Assembly: GCA_964372165.1 (NCBI GenBank)
Contig: CAYJPT010000023.1
Span: 1-22,307, forward strand
Length of the DNA stretch: 22,307 nt
DNA from: CAYJAD01 sp964372165
Lineage (GTDB): Bacteria; Desulfobacterota; Desulfovibrionia; Desulfovibrionales; Desulfovibrionaceae
Direction: 5' to 3'
The translations under genes were made by a program, and so were the position numbers. This document shows positions 16,290 through 22,307 of the stretch, piece after piece (the first letter of the stretch is position 1; each line of letters begins with the position of its first letter). The notes under the pieces are model-generated. The model did not search any database. It saw only the letters and a program-made list of their open reading frames with translations, and was not told the DNA's origin.

Positions 16290-16335
16290 TAACTGAAAAA
16301 TGATAATATATTAAAATTATATTTTTTTTCAGTTA
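16290..16335. other. AT-rich hairpin downstream of ilvC
   Basis: TAACTGAAAAA (16290-16300) pairs with TTTTTCAGTTA (16325-16335). The loop is itself AT-rich and partly self-complementary. It may assist transcript ending or 3' stability, but no T-run follows the stem. Confidence 0.35.
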
Positions 16336-16350
16336 GAAGATATAAAATAT

Positions 16351-16396
16351 AAATTGCCAGAAATAAACGTACGCAATACGATTTTCTGGCAATTTT
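16351..16396 (+). terminator. Likely terminator of ilvC
   Basis: A perfect 13-base stem AAATTGCCAGAAA (16351-16363) / TTTCTGGCAATTT (16383-16395) with a 19-base loop. Only a short T stretch ends the right arm, so termination may be moderate, and the symmetry means it could work in either direction. It lies about 125 bases past the ilvC stop. The rest of the 345-base gap before the next gene is AT-rich and holds one promoter. Confidence 0.55.
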
Positions 16397-16474
16397 GCTT
16401 ATATCATTTTAACTTTTTTACCCTTTTATTATATACAATTATTATGCTTTTCAGTGCAAAGTAGTTAATGTGTA

Positions 16475-16503
16475 TTGACATAAAGAAAACTTATTGATTT
16501 AAT
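16475..16503 (+). promoter_or_regulatory. Strong sigma-70 promoter for the hydrolase-flavoprotein unit
   Basis: Perfect TTGACA (16475-16480), 17 bases, TTTAAT (16498-16503, five of six consensus). The leader to the ATG at 16571 would be about 60 bases. Confidence 0.7.
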
Positions 16504-16570
16504 AAAGTTCATTTAGTCTTACATTGCGGACGAGAGGTTATATTTAGCTAAGAATTACACGGGAGGATTC

Positions 16571-17197
16571 ATGCCTGTAAAATGTTTTAGTATTGGCCCA
16601 CTTGAAACCAATTGTTATGTTATTCATGAAAATGGCGATGGCATAGTCATTGATCCAGGTGGTGATCCAAAGCCTGTCATATCTTACCTTGAACAAAACA
16701 AAATCAACCTTGTAGGAATCTGTTTAACCCATTTGCACTTTGATCATCTGTATGGTGTGAAAGATTTGCAAGACGCAACTGACGCATCCGTATATTCACC
16801 GCCTGATGATGCTTTTTTGCTAGAGCAAGAAACAGGTAGCGGTGGGATGTGGGGTTTTCCTAAAATTAAAAAGTTCCTAGCAAATTCGTTAACTGCTGGA
16901 CCATACAATTTGGGTAGCCTAACTTTTATGGCCTTGCACACTCCAGGGCATAGCCCAGGCAGTACTTCTTTATACTTTTCACAAAGCAAAGTTGTTTTTA
17001 CAGGAGATTTAATTTTTTATCGCTCAATTGGCCGTTCAGACCTACCTGGTGGAGAACATGAAACGCTTATTCATTCAATCTGCCATGAAATTTTTGCTCT
17101 CCCAGATGACACGATTATATACCCAGGACACGGTCCAGAAAGTACCGTGGGAGATGAAAAAAACAACAACCCCTATTGCGGCTCTTTTGCGAGGTAA
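16571..17197 (+). CDS. Metallo-beta-lactamase-fold hydrolase (glyoxalase II-like)
   Basis: 208 residues. The metal-site motifs are complete: HLHFDH (H54, H56, D58, H59), H127 in HTPGHS, D146 in TGD, and H187 in YPGHG. The length and layout fit the short GloB/YcbL-type hydrolases that cleave thioesters such as hydroxyacylglutathione. They lack the long C-terminal substrate domain of true glyoxalase II, so the substrate is uncertain. The ATG follows GGGAGGA, and a strong promoter lies upstream. Its stop codon overlaps the ribosome site of the next gene (GAGGTAA), which couples the two. Confidence 0.88.
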   Translation: MPVKCFSIGPLETNCYVIHENGDGIVIDPGGDPKPVISYLEQNKINLVGICLTHLHFDHLYGVKDLQDATDASVYSPPDDAFLLEQETGSGGMWGFPKIKKFLANSLTAGPYNLGSLTFMALHTPGHSPGSTSLYFSQSKVVFTGDLIFYRSIGRSDLPGGEHETLIHSICHEIFALPDDTIIYPGHGPESTVGDEKNNNPYCGSFAR

Positions 17198-17201
17198 AAT
17201 T

Positions 17202-17840
17202 ATGCAACAAGCTCCCATTCGTGTATTAGCCTGTAGTCCCCGTGCCAGAGGTAATTCTGACTTTATAGTGCATAACTTTGTGCAAGGTGTACGTAATGCA
17301 GGAGGAAAAGTTGAAGTGACTTTTCTTCGTGAACATTCCATCCTGCCATGTACTGTGTGTCATGCTTGTTTTGACGATGCTAATAATAAATGTATACTTT
17401 CTATCCGTGACGATGCGGACATTATTTTTGCTCAAATTGAACAGGCTCCATTAGTGTTTATAGCTGCGCCCATTTTTTTCTATCATTTGCCTGCACAGCT
17501 TAAAGCTTTCCTTGATAGAGCCCAATGTTATTGGGCCAAACGCGAAAAATTGATCAAGGCTGGCGAGTACAAGCCAAATCCCAACCCAAAACCAGCTATG
17601 GCTGGGCTTGTTGCAGCGCGGACACGCGGCGATAAACTTTTTGAAGGTAGCATTTTAACTTTACAGTATTTTTTGGATTTATTTGATATCAAACTTCAAG
17701 AAACTTGCCAAATGTTTGGTTATGATGGGCCAGATGAGTTAGCGGCTGATGGTGTTGCCTGTTCACGATTTTTTGAGCTAGGTACAAGAGCACAAGCTAT
17801 GGTTGTAGAGAGCATAGGTGCACGCAATTTGATGTTATAA
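17202..17840 (+). CDS. NADPH-dependent FMN reductase / iron-sulfur flavoprotein
   Basis: 212 residues. The ATG at 17202 is chosen because GAGG at the end of the upstream gene lies seven bases before it; longer in-frame starts would sit deep inside that gene. The flavodoxin-like fold is shown by the FMN phosphate loop near the N-terminus (ACSPRARGNSD, about 10-20) and APIFFYHLPAQLKAFLDR. A compact cysteine set C50, C53, C56, C64 (CX2CX2CX7C) matches the 4Fe-4S motif of iron-sulfur flavoproteins (Isf), which pass electrons from ferredoxin to acceptors such as oxygen or peroxide. This would suit an anaerobe, perhaps in oxidative defence with the coupled hydrolase (inference). It ends at the terminator at 17886. 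Confidence 0.85.
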   Translation: MQQAPIRVLACSPRARGNSDFIVHNFVQGVRNAGGKVEVTFLREHSILPCTVCHACFDDANNKCILSIRDDADIIFAQIEQAPLVFIAAPIFFYHLPAQLKAFLDRAQCYWAKREKLIKAGEYKPNPNPKPAMAGLVAARTRGDKLFEGSILTLQYFLDLFDIKLQETCQMFGYDGPDELAADGVACSRFFELGTRAQAMVVESIGARNLML

Positions 17841-17875
17841 AAAATATATTAAATTATTACTCGCAATTAAAAATT

Positions 17876-18604
17876 ATGATTTATCAAAAAACAGCCGCAC
17901 TTATTAATAGTTTTTGCGGCTGTTTTTTTGGGGAAAGGCGTTGTCTTGCTTGTCATATGCCTTTCATACCAACAGTTTGTGCAGACGATTTTATTTGTAC
18001 CACTTGTGCATTGCAAATTGAAGTAAAGCATGACTTTACATGTACATTGTGTGGGCATCCTTTGCATCAAGCACCTAACCCAACTTGTTGTATATCATGC
18101 ATTGAAAATCCACCACCTTGGGATTCATTGTCGTATTATGGCGTGTATAATAAGTTATTGAAGGCTATTATAGTAAAGTATAAATTTTCTGCTGATTTTA
18201 CATTATTACCTGTGCTTAGTATGTTTTTATATAAAGCATGCCAAAATTTACCCTCATGTCAAATTATCTTGCCTATGCCTCGCCACAATAAAAGACTTAT
18301 ATCACAGGGTTTTAATCATGTGTTGGAACTTTGTCGCCCTTTGGAAAGAAAATTAGGTACACCCTTAAACTACAATGTGTTGACCCGAACACGTAACACT
18401 GCACCACAAAGCAGTCTTTCAGCTAAGCTTAGAGAAAGCAATCCACGCAATAGTTTTAAGTCAGTACCTATTATACATGATAATGTTCTACTTATTGATG
18501 ATGTTTTAACTACTGGTTCTACATTACGTCATGCCAGCTTAGCCCTGCGTGAACAAGGTGCAAAAAAAATTCATATTGCAGTAATTGCAAGAGTGGAAAA
18601 ATAA
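17876..18604 (+). CDS. comF: ComF-family phosphoribosyltransferase-like protein
   Basis: 242 residues. The zinc-ribbon-like N-terminus has CLAC (C23, C26), CTTC, CTLC and CCISC pairs. The C-terminal phosphoribosyltransferase fold carries the PRPP loop VLLIDDVLTTGSTL. ComF proteins act in natural transformation in some bacteria and are widespread elsewhere with unclear roles. The ATG has no good ribosome site, yet CLAC requires a start before residue 23, and no ATG, GTG or TTG in frame lies between. The N-terminal helix (ALINSFCGCFFGERRCLAC) looks like that of other family members. Oddly, codons 4-18 hold a perfect intrinsic terminator (17886-17929). The gene starts 35 bases after the flavoprotein. 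Confidence 0.85.
   Translation: MIYQKTAALINSFCGCFFGERRCLACHMPFIPTVCADDFICTTCALQIEVKHDFTCTLCGHPLHQAPNPTCCISCIENPPPWDSLSYYGVYNKLLKAIIVKYKFSADFTLLPVLSMFLYKACQNLPSCQIILPMPRHNKRLISQGFNHVLELCRPLERKLGTPLNYNVLTRTRNTAPQSSLSAKLRESNPRNSFKSVPIIHDNVLLIDDVLTTGSTLRHASLALREQGAKKIHIAVIARVEK
17886..17929 (+). terminator. Intrinsic terminator embedded in the first codons of comF
   Basis: AAAAAACAGCCGCA (17886-17899) pairs perfectly over 14 bases with TGCGGCTGTTTTTT (17915-17928), with a 15-base loop and a T7 run (17923-17929) forming the tail. It would end the hydrolase-flavoprotein transcript. It also lies inside the comF reading frame, 10 bases past the ATG, so a ribosome starting comF would cover the left arm and could allow read-through. 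Confidence 0.85.
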
Positions 18605-18925
18605 TAGCATACAAATTGTTCGTTCTTGCATTTAAATTGAATTTTTATCTTTGAAAAAAATTTGCAAGTATTTCTTAGAAAAGTAAGCTTACTCTAAAAC
18701 TTCCTTTATGGGCATGCAAAAACTTCGCTTTAGTAGAAAGTTTACATTTAAAGACTCCTGTGCAATGAATGATGCAGTACTAATTATTTATATGCTATTG
18801 ATTGCATATATTAGGTCACGATTTACTGACAATATTTTGCAATTAGATGTGATATTTTTTAAAAGCTCTGTACAAAAACACAATATGAGCTTAATTTATA
18901 ATCAAGAATTTATAACGAGGTATAT
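18605..18925. other. 320-base AT-rich gap before the DUF533 gene, possible decayed repeat
   Basis: No convincing gene: a 73-codon frame (18708-18929) has no ribosome site or family signature. The gap starts with TAATAGCATACAAA, also found inside repeat copy B at 15012. At 18755-18790 it has AAGACTCC followed by CAATGAAT and TGCA, in the same order as the end hairpin of the 22.2-kb copy read in inverse. It also has a 12-base palindrome AGTAAGCTTACT (18682-18693) and TATATGC/GCATATA. A candidate -10 TATAAT at 18897-18902 has no good -35. Confidence 0.35.
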
Positions 18926-19660
18926 ATGAAAAATATTTTTGATGCAGTAAAGGGTGCTAACCTTGGTAATATTGGTTCAAATTTAAGCTCGGTGCTTGGC
19001 GGCAATGCCGCAGCTGGTGCAAAAAATGTTGCAAGCAGCATGGGGGGAGTAGGGGGACTTGTTGGATCAGCAGCTATTGGTGGTCTTATGGGAGCATTAT
19101 TTTCTGGTAAAAAAGCAAAAAAAATGGCTAAAGGTGCTTTAGTTGTGGGTGGTACAGCAGCAGCAGGCGCATTGGCATGGAATTTTTATCAAAAATGGTC
19201 ACAAAGTAATAATGCACCACAACAAACGCAAACTCCCACTCAAGGAGCATACACAGCACAACAAAGTGAGCAGACACAAAGTCAAGCTTTGCCTCAAGCA
19301 GAAAGTACTGCTATTATTTTATTAGAAGCTATGGTTTTTGCTGCACGTGCTGATGGGCATATTGATGAAGAAGAAAAGCAAAATATTCATAATGCTACAG
19401 AAGCACTTTTTCCTGGTCAGCAAATATCTGGCTTGCTAGATAATTTATTGCAAAAGCCCATTGATCCTGTATCATTGGCAGCTAAAGTGCAAAATAAAGA
19501 AGAAGCATATGATTTGTATCGTTTATCTTGTGCTGCTATTGATATTGATTCATTCATGGAGCGTAGCTATCTTGATGGGCTTGCCAAAGCCTTAAATTTA
19601 AATGAAGCTGAAAAGTCTAATCTTGAGCAAGAAGCAATGGCTGCACGTCAACAAGCATAA
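18926..19660 (+). CDS. DUF533 (YebE-type) membrane-associated protein
   Basis: 244 residues. The Gly/Ala/Ser-rich N-terminus has two hydrophobic stretches (about 43-61 and 70-88) around a basic segment (SGKKAKKMAKGA), followed by a Gln/Thr-rich linker (about 95-125). The C-terminal half is a helical TerB-like domain with acidic residues (ARADGHIDEEEKQNI and AAIDIDSFMERSYLDGLA), as expected for DUF533. The family is called inner-membrane; its role is not known. GAGG lies six bases before the ATG. It stands alone, ending at a strong terminator. Confidence 0.85.
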   Translation: MKNIFDAVKGANLGNIGSNLSSVLGGNAAAGAKNVASSMGGVGGLVGSAAIGGLMGALFSGKKAKKMAKGALVVGGTAAAGALAWNFYQKWSQSNNAPQQTQTPTQGAYTAQQSEQTQSQALPQAESTAIILLEAMVFAARADGHIDEEEKQNIHNATEALFPGQQISGLLDNLLQKPIDPVSLAAKVQNKEEAYDLYRLSCAAIDIDSFMERSYLDGLAKALNLNEAEKSNLEQEAMAARQQA

Positions 19661-19666
19661 TTTAAA

Positions 19667-19711
19667 GACCCTGCAAAGTATTAAAGGCTACTTTGCAGGG
19701 TCATGTTTTTT
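19667..19711 (+). terminator. Intrinsic terminator of the DUF533 gene
   Basis: A perfect 14-base stem GACCCTGCAAAGTA (19667-19680) / TACTTTGCAGGGTC (19689-19702) with an 8-base loop, then T6 at 19706-19711. It lies just past the stop codon and also faces the convergent DHH gene. Confidence 0.9.
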
Positions 19712-19825
19712 ATAAATAGTAAGGTTTAATTTAACGTTTTCAAAATTAAAGTTTAAACCAATCTGTATTTAATTATAGGTAAAATACTTTTTAGGCAATT
19801 ATTATGCAAAAATTATAAAACTCTA

Positions 19826-20752
19826 TTATCCTTGTAATAATCTTCTTAATTCAATTAAAGTATCTTCTGCATGATCTATGGGAACTTGACAAGTACCAGC
19901 ATTCAAATGCCCGCCACCGCCATAGGTTAGCATTATTTCACCAATATTAACATTTGAGCTGCGATTCAAAATTGATTTACCTACTGCAAAAACTACATTT
20001 CGTTTATGTAATCCCCACATGATGTGGGAAGAAATATTGCATTGTGGGAAAAGAGCATATAATGTAAAGCGGTTTGTAGCCCAAATGGGGTCGACATCAC
20101 GTAAATCAAGTTCAATCAAATTACCATGAATTTTAGAGCATAAGCTTAGTTGTTCCTTAGCTTTCTCTTGGTGTTCAAAATACAATTCAATGCGTTCTTG
20201 TACATCAGCATCTTCAATAATTTCTTGTAAACTTATACCACTACCGCAAAGATGAATCATCTTCATCATTAGTTCGTAGTTACTGATGCTAAAGTTACGA
20301 AAACGCCCAAGGCCCGTGCGTGGATCCATTAAATAGCTTAATAAAACCCAACCTGTTGGATTTAATACTTCCTCAATATTAAAGTTTGCAGTATCAGATT
20401 TATCAACAGCAACCATCATTTCATCAGAAATATCTGGAAAAGTGTCCTTGCCACCAAAATGTTCATAAACAACACGGGCAGCAGAGGGGGCTCCGGCATT
20501 AATAATATGATTTTGTACACCTGAGGTTGATCTAAGCACCTCAGAAAGGTGATGATCAAAACATATATGCACGTATGGATTGTACGGTAAGTTTGTTGTT
20601 ATGTCATTTTTAGTAAGCTCAACACGCCCATCTTGAACATCTTTTGGGTGAACAAATAGTATATCACCAACCATGTCCATCTTTTTAAGCAATACGGCGC
20701 ACACAAGACCATCAAAGTCACTTCTAGTCACCAATCTATACTGGGATGCCAT
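19826..20752 (-). CDS. DHH/DHHA1-family phosphoesterase (exopolyphosphatase-like)
   Basis: 308 residues, starting at the ATG of MASQYRLV five bases after GGAGG; an in-frame TTG would overlap that site. DHH motifs are present: D12 and D14 in SDFDG, D66-H67-H68 in ICFDHH, and an Asp in MMVAVDKSD. The C-terminal DHHA1 domain has the GGGGHLNAGTC glycine-rich substrate loop. The family includes exopolyphosphatases, RecJ-like nucleases and oligoribonucleases. The compact two-domain form without a RecJ extension suits a phosphoesterase acting on polyphosphate or small nucleotides, but the substrate cannot be chosen from sequence. Confidence 0.88.
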   Translation of the reverse strand: MASQYRLVTRSDFDGLVCAVLLKKMDMVGDILFVHPKDVQDGRVELTKNDITTNLPYNPYVHICFDHHLSEVLRSTSGVQNHIINAGAPSAARVVYEHFGGKDTFPDISDEMMVAVDKSDTANFNIEEVLNPTGWVLLSYLMDPRTGLGRFRNFSISNYELMMKMIHLCGSGISLQEIIEDADVQERIELYFEHQEKAKEQLSLCSKIHGNLIELDLRDVDPIWATNRFTLYALFPQCNISSHIMWGLHKRNVVFAVGKSILNRSSNVNIGEIMLTYGGGGHLNAGTCQVPIDHAEDTLIELRRLLQG

Positions 20753-20799
20753 AATCGCCTCCAAAGAAAAATTTAAATTTAGTAGAATTATGCAGATAA

Positions 20800-20828
20800 A
20801 CTTTGCCCTTTAGAAATTATTTTGTCAA
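20800..20828 (-). promoter_or_regulatory. Possible promoter for the DHH gene
   Basis: On the minus strand a perfect TTGACA (20823-20828) is followed after 17 bases by CAAAGT (20800-20805). The -35 is good and the -10 weak (three of six). Confidence 0.35.
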
Positions 20829-20959
20829 GAGCAGAAAGATGTAATAGTAGAAAAATTAAGCTTTGCCATGTATATTTTATTTAATATATTTCATGTGTTA
20901 TCATGTTAATGACATTCGCACAATATGTTATTTCGGTTGTAAAATTCTTACTTTTAGGC

Positions 20960-20988
20960 TTGGCATAAGCATAGCTCTTGCGTATAAA
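20960..20988 (+). promoter_or_regulatory. Sigma-70 promoter giving a leaderless flavoprotein transcript
   Basis: TTGGCA (20960-20965), 17 bases, TATAAA (20983-20988): five of six consensus bases in each box. The A of the ATG at 20995 is the seventh base after the -10, where transcription normally starts, and no ribosome site precedes that ATG. Confidence 0.65.
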
Positions 20989-20994
20989 TAAATT

Positions 20995-22185
20995 ATGCAA
21001 GAACACAAAAGCAAACAATATGATGCCATAATTTTAGGCGCAGGCGCTGCTGGCTTAATGTGCGCTATTTATGCTGCTAAGCGAGGTTTACGTATAGCTC
21101 TTATTGATCATAATAGGCATGCTGGACGTAAAATTGCTATTAGTGGTGGTGGAAAAGCTAACTTTACAAATATTTTTATGCATAGTGATTTTTATAGTGC
21201 TGCACCTGATTTTATTGAGCCAGCATTAGATGCATTTCAACCTAAGCAAATGTTGGAATTTTTTAAAAAAAATAAATTATCCTGGGAAGAGCGTGAACAT
21301 GGTCAACTTTTTGGATTGCAAAGTGCTAAACTTTTGGCTAACTGCTTGGTAAAGGAATGCCTTAGTCATAATTGTCACTTTTTTCTTGGGCATGAGCTTG
21401 TATCAGTTTGCAAAAATGAAAATATATTTACTGTGCTTTGCCAAAAAGAAGAAAATCAACAAACTTTGCATTCTAAAAATCTTATTCTTGCACTTGGTTC
21501 GTCTGCCTGGTCAGGAATTGGTGCTACAGACTTTGGTTTGCAATTGGCCAAACAATTTGGACACAGCACATATCCATTTTCTTCGGCTTTAACATCTTTG
21601 CAAATGCCTAAACATTGGCCTTTAGCTGATTTGTCCGGTATTAGCCTTAGAGTGGGCATGAGTACTGCAAATTACTCTTGCATTGATGATCTTTTATTCA
21701 CACATAGTGGATTAAGTGGGCCAGTTACATTGCAAAACTCATTGCATTGGAAAAAAGGCAACTCAATACAAATTAATTTTTTGCCAAATACTAACTTGTC
21801 AGATTTGCTTGATGCAAAAGATTGCGCAAAACTTTACGCGCGCAACTTAGTATGTCGTCATATGCCACAAAGACTTGCTGACAAACTTTTACCGGCAGAA
21901 TATGCTAGGCGTAAAATAGCAGAACTTTCACGTAAAGCACGCAATGAAATTTGTCAAAGTATACATGAATTTAAAATAATACCACAAGGCATTTGTAGTT
22001 TAGATCGAGCTGAGGCAGCACTTGGTGGTGTTAATACTAAGGAAGTGAATCCGTGGAGTATGGAAAGCTATATTGAGAAAAACCTTTATATTATAGGTGA
22101 ATTACTCGATGTTACGGGTCAACTTGGTGGATATAATTTGCATTGGGCTTGGGCTAGTGGTTATGTAGCTGGGCAAAGCATGTAA
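20995..22185 (+). CDS. BaiN/YhiN (HI0933)-type NAD(P)/FAD-dependent oxidoreductase
   Basis: 396 residues, usual for the family. The N-terminal FAD-binding motif GAGAAG (G15, G17, G20) is followed by GRKIAISGGGKANFTN, the family signature, and the C-terminus ends with GELLDVTGQLGGYNLHWAWASG, which closes the FAD site. Homologues are flavoproteins of mostly unknown substrate; BaiN of gut bacteria acts on bile-acid intermediates, but that should not be transferred here. The ATG at 20995 is the only reasonable start (the next Met is residue 22, past the GxGxxG), yet it has no ribosome site and sits at the predicted transcription start. Repeat copy E begins 31 bases after the stop. Confidence 0.9.
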   Translation: MQEHKSKQYDAIILGAGAAGLMCAIYAAKRGLRIALIDHNRHAGRKIAISGGGKANFTNIFMHSDFYSAAPDFIEPALDAFQPKQMLEFFKKNKLSWEEREHGQLFGLQSAKLLANCLVKECLSHNCHFFLGHELVSVCKNENIFTVLCQKEENQQTLHSKNLILALGSSAWSGIGATDFGLQLAKQFGHSTYPFSSALTSLQMPKHWPLADLSGISLRVGMSTANYSCIDDLLFTHSGLSGPVTLQNSLHWKKGNSIQINFLPNTNLSDLLDAKDCAKLYARNLVCRHMPQRLADKLLPAEYARRKIAELSRKARNEICQSIHEFKIIPQGICSLDRAEAALGGVNTKEVNPWSMESYIEKNLYIIGELLDVTGQLGGYNLHWAWASGYVAGQSM

Positions 22186-22216
22186 TTTTATAAAAATACC
22201 TTGTGAAAGAGATATA

Positions 22217-22307
22217 GTTAAAGACTCATGCACAATTCATTGTGCGGAGTCTTATGGAGCGTTGACAGCAAGTTAATGCGACTGATAAATCAAGAGTCCT
22301 ACCCGAA
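22217..22307 (-). repeat. Structured intergenic repeat, copy E, inverted and cut by the window end
   Basis: Starts GTTAAAGACTC. A terminal hairpin (22221-22253) pairs AAGACTC/GAGTCTT and, inside it, GCACAAT/ATTGTGC. Next comes GCGTTGAC/GTTAATGC (22259-22279) and then, on the minus strand, the shared TTGATTTATC-GTCGCATT core found in copies A and B. After reverse-complementing, ACGCTCCA leads into the terminal hairpin exactly as in copy B, although the hairpin arms are quite different bases. Confidence 0.7.

Noticed and set aside
18708..18929. Small gene of 73 codons before DUF533
   Set aside because: No ribosome site, no family signature, AT-rich random composition, and it overlaps the DUF533 start.
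20960..20981. Sigma-54 promoter (TTGGCA ... TTGC) before the flavoprotein
   Set aside because: GG and GC are 16 bases apart where the sigma-54 promoter needs 10; the sigma-70 reading fits much better.

Overview
The window is an AT-rich stretch of bacterial chromosome. Its gene content (acetolactate synthase, KARI, TatA, a DUF465 protein, a sigma-54 activator, a large AMIN/TPR envelope protein, an iron-sulfur flavoprotein) and protein character suggest a low-GC member of the Desulfovibrionaceae (Desulfovibrionales). That is an inference from remembered protein families and gene order, not a search. No tRNA, rRNA, CRISPR array, phage gene or transposase is visible.

Layout. Positions 1-309 hold a structured intergenic repeat that runs into the stop codon of a leftward aldo/keto reductase with two 4Fe-4S motifs (305-1453). 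A membrane hybrid histidine kinase (1779-4121) converges on a leftward 1136-residue AMIN/TPR protein (4140-7550). A second repeat copy (7616-7806) separates that gene from a leftward sigma-54 activator with no receiver domain (7791-8882). A leftward tatA - tandem ACT protein - stand-alone HPt cluster follows (10210 down to 9117) and ends at a clear intrinsic terminator.

The right half is mostly rightward. An unknown protein, a HAD phosphatase and a YggT protein form one unit (10493-12377). A strong promoter then drives DUF465 - ilvB - ilvN, and a third repeat copy (14977-15201) lies between ilvN and ilvC. ilvB, ilvN and ilvC together give the first two steps of branched-chain amino-acid synthesis. 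Next come a metallo-beta-lactamase hydrolase coupled to an iron-sulfur flavoprotein, a comF gene whose first codons contain an intrinsic terminator, a DUF533 protein, a leftward DHH phosphoesterase and a BaiN/YhiN-type flavoprotein that looks leaderless. A fourth, inverted repeat copy (22217 to the window end) closes the window.

The most unusual feature is this dispersed repeat family of about 190-225 bp. Two copies have terminal inverted repeats starting TTAAGGAAACGC, like a miniature inverted-repeat element. All four copies have internal hairpins whose arms change together between copies, and all four begin 0-32 bases after a gene's stop codon. Other points worth checking are the terminator inside comF, the leaderless flavoprotein gene, a GAFTHA variant of the sigma-54-contact motif, an aldo/keto reductase lacking the usual catalytic Tyr and Lys, and palindromes on two promoters.
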